Source: Azonexus sp.
Lineage (GTDB): Bacteria > Pseudomonadota > Gammaproteobacteria > Burkholderiales > Rhodocyclaceae
NCBI GenBank assembly: GCA_030696345.1
Contig: JAUYSK010000023.1
Span: 124,001 to 188,000 of the forward strand
Direction of reading: 5' to 3'
DNA: 64,000 nt
Numbering within the stretch: the first letter of the stretch is position 1; every line of letters starts with the position of its first letter. The notes below the pieces were generated by a model, which worked only from the letters and a program-made list of their open reading frames with translations, made no database searches and had not been told where the DNA came from. Both the position numbers and the translations under genes were made by a program. Of the stretch, positions 44,059 to 52,781 are shown one piece after another.

Positions 44059-47000
44059 TCAGTGGGTTAGCTGGCGAATCATGTCTTTCACTGCAGTTAC
44101 CTTGTCGGTCAGGGTTGGGCAGTGGCGTAAAAGGGAAAGTTTATCCTGTCCGGCCAGCTTATAGCTGCGGTTTTTCTGAATCAAATTGATTATCTTGATC
44201 GGCTCGATCGGCGGATTCTTGCTGAATTCCGGGCTGAACTGGATGGTGATCTGGTCGTTGGTGGCATCAAGCTTCTGAATCAGTAGCGGTTTGACCAGCA
44301 AACGCAGGCGATGTGTGGCGAGCAGGGATTGTCCCTGGATTGGCAGTTCACCGAAGCGGTCGATCAGTTCTTCCTGCAGGGCGTCAATGTCTTCGGCGGT
44401 TTCGCAGTTGGCCAGGCGCTTGTACAGCGTCAGGCGTTCATGAACATCCGGGCAGTAGCCGTCGGGGAGCAGAGCCGGCGTGCGCAGGTTGATTTCGGTG
44501 CCGATACCGAGCGGCTGGGTCAGGTCGGTGGCGGCCAGGTGCTTGCCCTGCTTCAGCGCGGCGACGGCACGGTTGAGCATGTCGGCATACATGTTGAAGC
44601 CGACTTCCTGCATTTCGCCGGACTGGTTGTCGCCGAGCACTTCGCCAGCGCCGCGGATTTCGAGGTCGTGCATGGCGAGGAAGAAGCCGGAGCCGAGTTC
44701 TTCCATGGCCTGGATCGCTTCGAGCCGCATCCGGGCCTGCTTGGTCAGCGCCTTGTCGTCCTGGACCAGCAGGTAGGCATAGGCCTGGTGGTGCGAACGG
44801 CCGACCCGGCCGCGCAACTGGTGCAACTGGGCGAGGCCGAATTTCTCGGCGCGGTTGATCAGGATGGTGTTGGCGTGCGGATTGTCGATGCCGGTTTCGA
44901 TGATGGTCGTGCACAGCAGGACGTTGGCACGCTGGCCGGTGAAATCGCGCATGACGCGCTCCAGTTCGCGCTCGTTCATCTGGCCGTGGCCGATGACGAT
45001 GCGTGCTTCGGGCACCAGCTTGGCCAGTTTTTCCTGCATGTTGGCGATGGTATCGACCTCGTTGTGCAGGAAGTACACTTGGCCGCCACGCTTCAATTCG
45101 CGCAAAACCGCTTCGCGGATGATGCCGTCGGAGAAGGTGCTGACGAAGGTCTTGATGGCCAGCCGCTTTTGCGGCGCGGTGGCGATCACCGAGAAGTCGC
45201 GCAGGCCTTCCATCGACATCGCCAGCGTGCGAGGGATGGGCGTTGCGGTCAGGGTCAGCACATCGACCTCGGCGCGCATGGCTTTCAAGGTTTCTTTCTG
45301 CCGCACGCCGAAACGGTGCTCTTCGTCGATGACGACGAGGCCGAGGCGGTTGAACTTGACGTCCTTGCCGATCAGCTTGTGCGTGCCGATGATGATGTCG
45401 ATCTTGCCTTCGGTCAGTTCCTGCAAGGCCTGCGTTGATTCCTTGGCGGTCTTGAAGCGGGAGATTTCAGCGATCTTGATCGGCCAGTCGGCAAAGCGGT
45501 CGGTAAAGGTCTGGTAATGCTGCTCGCAGAGCAGGGTGGTCGGGCAGAGCACGGCGACCTGCTTGCCGCCGGCGACAGCGCAGAAGGCGGCACGCAGGGC
45601 AACTTCAGTCTTGCCGAAGCCGACATCGCCGCAGACCAGACGATCCATCGGCTTGCCGGAACGCATATCGTTGATGACGGCGACGATGGCATCCGCCTGA
45701 TCGCTGGTTTCCTCGAAGCCGAAGCCATCGGCGAAGGCTTCGTAGTCGCTTTCCTTGAAGGCGAAGGCATGACCTTCGCGAGCGGCGCGGGCGGCGTAGA
45801 GGGCGAGCAGTTCAGCGGCGGTGTCGTGCGCCTGTTCGGCCGCCTTGCGCTTGGCTTTTTCCCATTGACCGGAGCCGAGTGTGTGCAGTGGTGCACTTTC
45901 CGGATCAGCGCCGGAATAGCGGGAAATGACGTGTAGCTGGGCGACCGGTACGAAGAGCTTGGCCTCGTTGGCGTAATGCAGTTCGAGGAATTCCTGCTCG
46001 CCGAGGCCGAGATCCATCCGGACCAGACCCTGATAGCGGGCGATGCCGTGGCTTTCGTGCACCACCGGGTCGCCGACCTTGAGCTCGGTGAGATCCTTCA
46101 GCCAGTTGTCGAAACTGGCCTTGCGCTGGGATTCACGCCGGGTGCGGCGCGGCGTGCCGGCGAATAGTTCGGTTTCGGTAATGAAGGCGAGTGTGTCGAG
46201 CGTGAAACCGGTGTGCAAGGGACCGATGCCAAGGGACAACGGGGCATCGCTGGCCAAGAAACCTGCCAGATCGGCACTGATCGAGGGCTTCAGGCCGTGT
46301 TCGGCGAACATTGCAACCAGCGTTTCGCGCCGGCCAGCAGTTTCAGCGACGAGCAGGATGCGGCCCTTGTAACCGGCCAGATGGCTTTTTAGCGCACCAA
46401 GCGGATCGTCACTCCTGCGGTCAACCGCCACATTGGGCAGTTTTCCGGCTGCCTCGGCATTTTTTAAAACCGGTAAAACCGGGGACAGACCACGATTTTG
46501 TGAATCTAAAAATTGTGGTCTGTCCCCGGTTTTATGCAGGGCCAGTCGACCGTAGGATTTGGCCGCGATGAAGAAGGCTTCATCGGTCAGGAAGAGTTCA
46601 TCCGGTGCCAGTAGCGGGCGCGATTTGTCGCCCTGCAGCAGGTTGTAGCGCGAGCGGGTGTCAGCCCAGAAGGCAGCGATGGCGGCAGGTGCATCGCCGT
46701 GAGTGACGAAGACGGCATCCTTCGGCAGGTAATCGAAAATGCTCGCCGTTTCGTCGAAGAACAGCGGCAGGTAGTACTCGATACCGGCACTGGCGATGCC
46801 GGTCGAAATATCCTTGTAGATACCCGATTTGGCCGGGTCGCCTTCGAAGCGGTCGCGGAAACTCTGGCGGAAATGCGTGCGCCCCTTGTCATCCATCGGG
46901 AACTCGCGGGCCGGCAGCAGGCGGACTTCGGTTACGGGGTAAACCGTGCGCTGGGTATCGACGTCGAAGGTCTTGATGCTCTCGATTTCGTCATCGAACA

Positions 47001-47595
47001 AATCGAGCCGATAGGGCAGCTGTGAGCCCATCGGAAAGAGGTCGATCAGGCCGCCACGAATCGAATACTCGCCGGGCGACACCACCTGCGTGACGTGGGC
47101 GTAACCGGCCAGCGTCACCTGGCTGCGGAATTTATCGGCGTCGAGCTTCTGGCCCTTCTTGAATTCGAAGGTATAGGCAGCCATGAACTCCGGTGGCGCC
47201 AGCCGATTGACTGCGGTCGACGCCGGCACCAGCAGGATTTCCACATCGCCCTGCAAAGCCGCCCACAGCGTGGCGAGGCGCTCGGAAACCAGATCCTGAT
47301 GCGGCGAAAAATGGTCGTAGGGCAGCGTTTCCCAGTCCGGCAGCAAACGCACTTTGACGCCTGGGGAAAACCATGGGATTTCATCGAGCAAGCGCTGCGC
47401 ATCAGCCGCGCTGGCGGTAACCACGGCCAGCAATCGTCCCTTGCTCTGGGCCGCCAGTTCGGCGAGCGCCAGCGCATCGGCAGAACCGGCAAGCAGCGGC
47501 ACATCAATGCGAGCGCCGGGTTTGGGCAGGGCGGGGAGAGAAAGCAGCGGTTTGGGAGCGGACACTAGGGCGCGGAGGGCAGCGTTACGGGGCAA
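44059..47595 (-). CDS. mfd: Transcription-repair coupling factor Mfd
   Basis: A 1178-residue translocase (E. coli 1148) that removes stalled RNA polymerase and recruits UvrA. It has the N-terminal UvrB-like part, the RNAP-interacting domain (LKVGDPVVHESHGIARYQG), SF2 helicase motifs (GDVGFGKTEVALRAAF, VIDEEHRFGVRQKE, TATPIPRTLAMS, GRVGRS) and the C-terminal regulatory domain. It is about 30 residues longer than usual. Residues 355-374 are encoded by a palindromic repeat inserted in frame, within the N-terminal third and not in a helicase motif, so the protein is probably still active. Confidence 0.95.
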   Translation of the reverse strand: MPRNAALRALVSAPKPLLSLPALPKPGARIDVPLLAGSADALALAELAAQSKGRLLAVVTASAADAQRLLDEIPWFSPGVKVRLLPDWETLPYDHFSPHQDLVSERLATLWAALQGDVEILLVPASTAVNRLAPPEFMAAYTFEFKKGQKLDADKFRSQVTLAGYAHVTQVVSPGEYSIRGGLIDLFPMGSQLPYRLDLFDDEIESIKTFDVDTQRTVYPVTEVRLLPAREFPMDDKGRTHFRQSFRDRFEGDPAKSGIYKDISTGIASAGIEYYLPLFFDETASIFDYLPKDAVFVTHGDAPAAIAAFWADTRSRYNLLQGDKSRPLLAPDELFLTDEAFFIAAKSYGRLALHKTGDRPQFLDSQNRGLSPVLPVLKNAEAAGKLPNVAVDRRSDDPLGALKSHLAGYKGRILLVAETAGRRETLVAMFAEHGLKPSISADLAGFLASDAPLSLGIGPLHTGFTLDTLAFITETELFAGTPRRTRRESQRKASFDNWLKDLTELKVGDPVVHESHGIARYQGLVRMDLGLGEQEFLELHYANEAKLFVPVAQLHVISRYSGADPESAPLHTLGSGQWEKAKRKAAEQAHDTAAELLALYAARAAREGHAFAFKESDYEAFADGFGFEETSDQADAIVAVINDMRSGKPMDRLVCGDVGFGKTEVALRAAFCAVAGGKQVAVLCPTTLLCEQHYQTFTDRFADWPIKIAEISRFKTAKESTQALQELTEGKIDIIIGTHKLIGKDVKFNRLGLVVIDEEHRFGVRQKETLKAMRAEVDVLTLTATPIPRTLAMSMEGLRDFSVIATAPQKRLAIKTFVSTFSDGIIREAVLRELKRGGQVYFLHNEVDTIANMQEKLAKLVPEARIVIGHGQMNERELERVMRDFTGQRANVLLCTTIIETGIDNPHANTILINRAEKFGLAQLHQLRGRVGRSHHQAYAYLLVQDDKALTKQARMRLEAIQAMEELGSGFFLAMHDLEIRGAGEVLGDNQSGEMQEVGFNMYADMLNRAVAALKQGKHLAATDLTQPLGIGTEINLRTPALLPDGYCPDVHERLTLYKRLANCETAEDIDALQEELIDRFGELPIQGQSLLATHRLRLLVKPLLIQKLDATNDQITIQFSPEFSKNPPIEPIKIINLIQKNRSYKLAGQDKLSLLRHCPTLTDKVTAVKDMIRQLTH
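46475..46533. repeat. REP-like palindrome inserted within mfd
   Basis: Left arm AAAACCGGGGACAGACCACG and ATTTTG (46475-46500) and right arm AAAAATTGTGG to CCCCGGTTTT (46508-46533) are inverted copies, 24 of 26 positions matching, around a 7-base spacer. AAAACCGGT precedes it as a partial direct duplication (46466-46474). The sequence resembles mobile palindromes that RAYT (Y1) transposases recognise; this resemblance is from memory and no transposase is in the window. It leaves the mfd frame open. Confidence 0.8.
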
Positions 47596-47643
47596 GAATT
47601 ATAGCCGCTTAGCGCTGGCGGGATTTTGGGCCGAGGCGATTGT

Positions 47644-48423
47644 TTATTTGGCCACTGCCTGCATCAAGCCGATTTCCCGGGCGGTTTCCGGGCCAATCAG
47701 GGTGTCGGCCAGGCTGGCGGGGATTTCAGCAGTTTGCGCATCAATCGGTGTGCGCCCGCCCATGATTTCGGCCATCGCTTGCGGCAGGCGAGGATTGCGT
47801 TCCGGCTCGGCGTAGCCCTGTGGGTAGATCGGCTGCCGGGTGGCGAGATCGTATTTGTCTGTGGCGCCGAAGGTGTGCAGCATTTCGTGGGCGATGACCA
47901 CGGCGTTCTGATGGCGTTGCTGGCGACTGGCAAAGGCATGGATGACGCCGACCTGCCCCTTGCTCAGGCCGGTCGAATGCGGCAGGGCGCCGTTGTGTTC
48001 AGGGTCGTGGAAAAGCACAAAGAGCCGGACATGCGGTTTCGGGCCGTTGATCTGGTCATGTTGCGACGCCCACCAGCGCAGTTTCAGGCTCCACAGAATG
48101 GTATCGATTGCACTTGGCGGCATGGGCGGCTGTGGTGGCTTTTCATTGACCGGCGGGGCAACCCGAACAGCGACTGGCTGCAGCACCGAGCGGCCGTATT
48201 TGTCGCTTTGTTGCTGCAGCCATTGCCCGATGTCCTCAAAATTTTCGTTGCTCAGTTCGCTGATATAACGGGCAGTGGCCGGGGAGTTGTCAGCAGCAAT
48301 CGGGTAGATGGCGACATGGATCGTGTGTTCCCACGCGGTAAGCCGGGTGTTGGACCGCCAGGCACCGAGGCCGACAGTGGCGAGGACGAGCAAGAGGATC
48401 AGGATGCGGAATTTTTTGAACAT
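47644..48423 (-). CDS. Membrane-anchored metalloprotease-like protein
   Basis: A 259-residue protein with one N-terminal anchor helix (about 6-20) and an otherwise periplasmic body. A zinc-binding HExxH motif is clear (H179, E180, H183 in HEMLHTFGATDKYD), with D189 a possible third ligand. Pro-rich linker (PPVNEKPPQPPMPP) at 90-104. No known family comes to mind beyond the generic metalloprotease motif. It lies between an alpha/beta hydrolase and mfd on the same strand (30- and 48-base gaps). Confidence 0.65.
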   Translation of the reverse strand: MFKKFRILILLLVLATVGLGAWRSNTRLTAWEHTIHVAIYPIAADNSPATARYISELSNENFEDIGQWLQQQSDKYGRSVLQPVAVRVAPPVNEKPPQPPMPPSAIDTILWSLKLRWWASQHDQINGPKPHVRLFVLFHDPEHNGALPHSTGLSKGQVGVIHAFASRQQRHQNAVVIAHEMLHTFGATDKYDLATRQPIYPQGYAEPERNPRLPQAMAEIMGGRTPIDAQTAEIPASLADTLIGPETAREIGLMQAVAK

Positions 48424-48453
48424 GTGGCTTGCTACAGAAACAGAGTGCTGCGG

Positions 48454-49047
48454 TCAACGCCCAAAATGCATTGAAAACCAGGCGGCGACACGGATTACCG
48501 GGTCTTCGCCGATATCGAGAACGTGCATTTCGTGGATGTCGCGCAAATGGCCGGCGGCGCGCTGGTAGGCAACTTTACCGAGGGTGTCGTCGAGATCGAA
48601 AAGCGACATCATCGGCGCCTCCAGCAGTTTTAGCGCCTGCAGGCCGGCGCGGTCGATCATGCCGCCGTGGCAGGCCAGTGCCTTGACCTGGGTGTCGCGC
48701 AGGGCGGCAGCGCGGATGGCGGCCGGCGAAGCGTCACCGGTGGCAAAGATGGCAAGCGGCAGATCCTGCATGTCGCCGTCGTGGCGGATCAGGTCGAAGA
48801 TATCGAGCAGGCGCTGGGTAAGGCGCGGTACGTTCTGGGTGGCGTCGGCAAAGTGCGCTTCCTGGCTGGAAAGCAGTTCCATGCCGAGAATGGCATAGCC
48901 GCGCGCAGCCAGGTTGGCGGCGATGACGACATCAATCGGCGCATGGTGGGCGCGAGCCAGCAGGATCAGGCCATGCGGATGATCGGGAATTTCAAGATGG
49001 CCATGCAGTGGGCCATTGGGGGTATGGATGCTGAGGGTGCGATTCAT
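48454..49047 (-). CDS. Alpha/beta hydrolase-like protein, degenerate nucleophile
   Basis: A 197-residue protein with a dienelactone-hydrolase-like layout: LEIPDHPHGLILLARAHHAP (start), LAARGYAILGMELLSSQE, and the region that should hold the nucleophile elbow, LAIFATGDASPAAIRAAAL. Where relatives have GASTGA, this one reads ATGDAS, so the catalytic Ser of GxSxG is not where expected. The C-terminal His also lacks the usual GAGH context. It could be non-catalytic or use another Ser. The ATG overlaps the stop of the radical SAM gene by four bases, so it belongs to the AmmeMemoRadiSam unit. Confidence 0.65.
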   Translation of the reverse strand: MNRTLSIHTPNGPLHGHLEIPDHPHGLILLARAHHAPIDVVIAANLAARGYAILGMELLSSQEAHFADATQNVPRLTQRLLDIFDLIRHDGDMQDLPLAIFATGDASPAAIRAAALRDTQVKALACHGGMIDRAGLQALKLLEAPMMSLFDLDDTLGKVAYQRAAGHLRDIHEMHVLDIGEDPVIRVAAWFSMHFGR

Positions 49048-50156
49048 GTAGTGAGGCGGACAGGGATGCGGCGGGGGCCGAAAGCGTTACCGTTACGGCC
49101 GAGCACTGGGCCAAAATGGCCGGCAATGGCGGTCTGGCAGTGCGGGCAACAGCCTTCGGGACTGAGTTCGTAACGCCGGATATCGTACCAGTCGCGGACG
49201 ATCAGTGCGGCATGGCAATTCGGGCAGAAGGTGGTGCCGCCTTCGCTGTCATGGACGTTGCCGGTAAAAACGTAGTGCAGGCCAGCGTCAAGCGCAATGC
49301 GGCGGGCCAGACTGAGGGTGGCGGGTGGTGTCGCCGGAATGTCGGCCATCTTCCAGTCAGGGTGGAATGCGGAAAAGTGCAGCGGGACGTCCGGACCGAG
49401 TTCGCGGGCGATCCAGCTGGCGAGCTCCTTGAGTTCGGCCGGGCTGTCGTTGTGGCCGGGAATCAGCAAGGTGGTGATCTCAAGCCAGCAGTCCGTTTCG
49501 TGATGGATGCAGGCCAGGATATCGAGCACGGGCTGCAGATGGGCGACGCAGAGCTTGTGGTAGAAATGGTCGGAGAAAGCCTTGAGATCGACATTGGCGG
49601 CATCCATCACGGCAAAGAATTCGCGCGCCGGTTCGCGGTGGATATAGCCGGCGGTGACGGCGACATTGCGGATACCCTGTTCGCGGCAGGCCAGCGCGGT
49701 ATCGATGGCGTATTCTGCAAAGATCACCGGATCGTTGTAGGTGTAGGCGACGGCATCGGCGCCGTAGCGTTTGGCCGCACTGGCGATGGCTTGCGGGCTG
49801 GCGCTGTCCATCAGACTGTCCATGTCTTTCGACTTGGAAATATCCCAGTTCTGGCAGAACTTGCAGCTGAGATTGCAGCCGGCGGTGCCGAAGGAAAGGA
49901 TGCTGCTACCCGGGTAGAAGTGGTTGAGCGGTTTTTTCTCGATCGGGTCGATGCAGAAGCCGGAGGAACGGCCATAGGTCGTGAGTTGCATCGCGCCATC
50001 AACCATCTGGCGAACAAAGCAGGCGCCGCGCTGGCCTTCGTGGAGTTGGCAGTCGCGTGGGCAGAGGTCGCACTGGATGCGGCCATCGGACAGGGTATGC
50101 CACCAGCGGCCGGGATGCCGGGCTTCCGGCTGGCTCACGATAGCGGCTCCTTCCAT
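49044..50156 (-). CDS. amrS: AmmeMemoRadiSam system radical SAM enzyme
   Basis: A 370-residue radical SAM protein. The cluster Cys are C94, C98 and C101 in AGCNLSCKFCQN. The N-terminal part has four more Cys (C29, C32, C36, C46: CDLCPRDC), as in pyruvate-formate-lyase-activase-like enzymes, and the C-terminus ends in a zinc-ribbon-like pair (FCPNC, CCPHC). This combination with MEMO and AMMECR1 neighbours is the TIGR04337-type system. The reaction and substrate are unknown. The ATG lies 22 bases inside the AMMECR1 gene. Confidence 0.88.
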   Translation of the reverse strand: MEGAAIVSQPEARHPGRWWHTLSDGRIQCDLCPRDCQLHEGQRGACFVRQMVDGAMQLTTYGRSSGFCIDPIEKKPLNHFYPGSSILSFGTAGCNLSCKFCQNWDISKSKDMDSLMDSASPQAIASAAKRYGADAVAYTYNDPVIFAEYAIDTALACREQGIRNVAVTAGYIHREPAREFFAVMDAANVDLKAFSDHFYHKLCVAHLQPVLDILACIHHETDCWLEITTLLIPGHNDSPAELKELASWIARELGPDVPLHFSAFHPDWKMADIPATPPATLSLARRIALDAGLHYVFTGNVHDSEGGTTFCPNCHAALIVRDWYDIRRYELSPEGCCPHCQTAIAGHFGPVLGRNGNAFGPRRIPVRLTT

Positions 50157-50710
50157 TTTTTGACGGAATAGCGCTCAAGCTGAACGTTCTGGCCCCAGTA
50201 GTCGGCCGACAAGCCCGCCTTCTGCTTGAGGTGAGCCATGAATTCGGCTGGATCAGGTAATTGTTCCCAGACTTGCGGCAGGAAGGTCGAACGGTGGCCG
50301 CCGGCAGTAAAGATCACACCATCGATGTTCGGGCGGAGTTGGGCGAGGGCATCGGCCTCGTCGCGCCATTTCAGCAGTTCGGCTGGCGTCAGCAGCGAAA
50401 CTTCAACACGGGTTCGGGGCAACTCAGCCTCGCTCAGGGGCGAAAAGCGCGGATCGCGGAAGGCGGCGGCGCAGGCATTTTCCTGAACGTCGGTGAGCAA
50501 GGGGCGCCAGGCTTCGAGACTGCCAATGCAGCCGCGCAAATCACCCTGCTTAGTGAGTGTGACGAAGGTGGCGCCGGGCTGATGCAGTTCCGGCAAGTCG
50601 GCGCTGGCCGGCATGGCTTGGCCAAAACGATGGGCAATCGCGGCGCGGGCCAACTGGAGAAGGGTGAGGCCGAGTTCAGGCATGGGGTTCGTGAAAGGCA
50701 AAAGAGGCAT
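50135..50710 (-). CDS. amrA: AMMECR1-domain protein (AmmeMemoRadiSam system)
   Basis: A 191-residue AMMECR1 protein. The family core is visible: LTKQGDLRGCIGSLEAWRPL and AAFRDPRFSPLSEAELP, where LRGCIG is the hallmark. The family is found in all domains of life with no known reaction. Start 50710 or 50683 (M10) are both possible; both overlap the end of the MEMO gene. It overlaps the radical SAM gene by 22 bases, so the three proteins are translated in a tight unit. Confidence 0.85.
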   Translation of the reverse strand: MPLLPFTNPMPELGLTLLQLARAAIAHRFGQAMPASADLPELHQPGATFVTLTKQGDLRGCIGSLEAWRPLLTDVQENACAAAFRDPRFSPLSEAELPRTRVEVSLLTPAELLKWRDEADALAQLRPNIDGVIFTAGGHRSTFLPQVWEQLPDPAEFMAHLKQKAGLSADYWGQNVQLERYSVKKWKEPLS

Positions 50711-51473
50711 AGCCGACCACTCGCTGCTTGTCGCCAGCGGTGTCGCCGGAATTGCAGCGATGGATCAGTTGCGGGATCAGGCCGCGCTGCTGCGCTGCCA
50801 GCAGCAGACCATTCACCGGATAGGCGCCACAGGCCTGCTCAGGTTCGATATGGGTATCGAGTTGAAGAATGTGCTGGCAGGTATCGTGGTCGACCCGGTT
50901 AGCAACGTCGTAGGTGAGGAAATGTGACAGGTCGGAACTGATGACGATCAGTGTTTCCGCTCCGCCCCAGAGCAGCTTGAGCACTTCGGCGATAGCTTGC
51001 GGCGTGGCGTGGCCGACGGCGATGGGAACCAGCGTGAAGTCGTCGATCACGCGCTGCAGGAACGGCAAATGCACTTCCAGCGAATGTTCCTGGGCATGCA
51101 CGTGGTCGCTGAAAACGAGGCCGGGCACTTCGGCGAGTTGGGCGATGGCCTCGGCGTCAATCCGGATATTGTCCAGCGGCGTGGCGAAGACATCGCTTTT
51201 TGGCAAGGCAAAGCCGTCCACCGCAACCCGATGTGTCGGACCGAGCAGGATGACGCGGCGGATCGTCGAATGCCACGGTGCCAGTGCGGCATAAGCCATG
51301 GCCGCCGTCGAGCCCGAGTAGATGTAACCGGCGTGCGGCACGATCAGCGCCTTGGGCTGGGTCATGGCGCTGGCTGGCGCATCGGCCAGCAATTGATCGA
51401 CCGTGGCAGCCAGCGTCGCCGGATTACCCGGGTAGAACATGCCCGCAACGGCGGGTGGGCGAGTGAGTGTCAC
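50676..51473 (-). CDS. amrB: MEMO-family protein (AmmeMemoRadiSam system)
   Basis: A protein of 265 residues from GTG 51473 (start PPAVAGMFYPGNP is family-typical; the longer frame overlaps the upstream gene). It resembles class III extradiol dioxygenases. The metal-site candidates are the His in PHAGYIYSG, the His in EHSLEVHLPFL and the Asp in SSDLSHF, plus a Cys in CGAYPVNGLL, the position equivalent to the reactive Cys of human MEMO1. Enzymatic activity is unknown. It starts 10 bases after the DUF4010 gene and overlaps the AMMECR1 gene by 35 bases. Confidence 0.85.
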   Translation of the reverse strand: MTLTRPPAVAGMFYPGNPATLAATVDQLLADAPASAMTQPKALIVPHAGYIYSGSTAAMAYAALAPWHSTIRRVILLGPTHRVAVDGFALPKSDVFATPLDNIRIDAEAIAQLAEVPGLVFSDHVHAQEHSLEVHLPFLQRVIDDFTLVPIAVGHATPQAIAEVLKLLWGGAETLIVISSDLSHFLTYDVANRVDHDTCQHILQLDTHIEPEQACGAYPVNGLLLAAQQRGLIPQLIHRCNSGDTAGDKQRVVGYASFAFHEPHA

Positions 51474-51483
51474 GGTAGACCTC

Positions 51484-52740
51484 TCAAACCAGCAATAAAC
51501 CAAGCGCCATGCCGCCGCCGATGGCGAACAGGCCGGGGAGCGCATGGCGAGCCAGCTTGCCGCCGCCGATGCTGATGACCAGCCCGATCTTGAACACCAG
51601 ATTGGCCAGCAAGGCCAAGGTGACGGCGATGACGGCTTCGCCGCTGCTGATCTTTTCCAGATTGAACATGCGTAACGTCGAAAGTACGCTGGCATCGGCA
51701 TCGGTCAGGCCGGAGGCGATGGCGACAATGTACAGGCCCTTGTTGCCGGCAATATCCTGTAACCAGGCCGAGGCGAGCAGCACGAGGGCGTAAAGCAGGC
51801 CGAAGGAAATGGCAGTTTTCAGTTCGGTCGGGTTCTTGACTTCCGGCAAGGGCAGTTCGCCGGCGGCGTTGAGAATCTTCCAGCCATACAACGACATCAC
51901 CACACCCGGCACGATGCCGCAGGCAAAGACGATGGAAATCTGGGTAATCAGCGCCGGCGCCACGACGCTGGAAACAATGCCGAGCCGGATCATCACCATG
52001 ACGTTGGCGATCAGGATGACGATCGCCGCCATGCGAACCAGATGCCCCAGTTCGCGGGCGTGTCGGGAAAACATCATGGTCGTTGCGGTGCTGGACGCCA
52101 GACCACCGAAGATGCCGAGTAGCGCCGCCCCATGACGGGCGCCGACGATGCGCAGCGCGAGGTAACCGGAAAGCGCAAGACCGGAGATCAGCACCACCAT
52201 CCACCAGATTTGCCGCGGATTCAGCGCGTTGTACGGGCCGAAATCCTGATTTGGCAGAATGGGCAGGATGACCAGCGACAGCACGGCAAACTGCAGGATG
52301 GAGTTGATGTCCTTGGGCGTTGTCCGTTCGCTGACCTGTTTCAGTTCCGCCTTGAAATAAAGCAGTACGGTAGTGGTGATCGCCAGCATGACGGCCAGCG
52401 TCGCGTAGCCAAACCAGACAGCAGCTCCCAGGCCATAGGTGACGATGATGGCGGCCTCGGAGGTAAAGCCGCGATATTGCTCCTCCTGCTGGGCTGAAAA
52501 ATTGGAGGCAACCATCGCCGCCGAGACCACCAGCAGGCCGACTGCGAGTATCCATGGACCGCCGGTTTTTTCGCCGAGCAGCGCAAACAGACAGCCGAGC
52601 ATCGAGACCAGCGCGAAGGTACGCAGGCCGGCGGCTGAGTCGGGGCGCCGTTCGCGCTCCATGCCGACGAGCAGCCCGATGCCCAGTGCCGTGCCAAATG
52701 CCTCCAGTGGCGCGGCCAATTCAGGAACGATGAAGCTCAT
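51484..52740 (-). CDS. MgtC/SapB-DUF4010 membrane protein
   Basis: A 418-residue protein with about 11-12 predicted helices. Its N-terminal third has the MgtC/SapB start (ALGIGLLVGMERERRP) and the DUF4010 C-terminal part (LASSTATTMMFSRHARE, ASGLTDADASVLSTLRM). MgtC-like proteins are linked to membrane ATPase control and magnesium limitation, but DUF4010 forms are not characterised. It begins the run of genes that includes the AmmeMemoRadiSam triplet; the 10-base spacing to the MEMO gene suggests a shared transcript. Divergent from ispD, 41 bases apart. Confidence 0.85.
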   Translation of the reverse strand: MSFIVPELAAPLEAFGTALGIGLLVGMERERRPDSAAGLRTFALVSMLGCLFALLGEKTGGPWILAVGLLVVSAAMVASNFSAQQEEQYRGFTSEAAIIVTYGLGAAVWFGYATLAVMLAITTTVLLYFKAELKQVSERTTPKDINSILQFAVLSLVILPILPNQDFGPYNALNPRQIWWMVVLISGLALSGYLALRIVGARHGAALLGIFGGLASSTATTMMFSRHARELGHLVRMAAIVILIANVMVMIRLGIVSSVVAPALITQISIVFACGIVPGVVMSLYGWKILNAAGELPLPEVKNPTELKTAISFGLLYALVLLASAWLQDIAGNKGLYIVAIASGLTDADASVLSTLRMFNLEKISSGEAVIAVTLALLANLVFKIGLVISIGGGKLARHALPGLFAIGGGMALGLLLV

Positions 52741-52781
52741 GCGTTTCCTCTTTTCTGATCGTTATTCAGTAAAATTAAGCC

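Noticed and set aside
44311..45438. A 375-codon open frame opposite mfd
   Set aside because: Antisense shadow of the helicase domain; composition rich in A, V, D and H typical of reverse-read codons.
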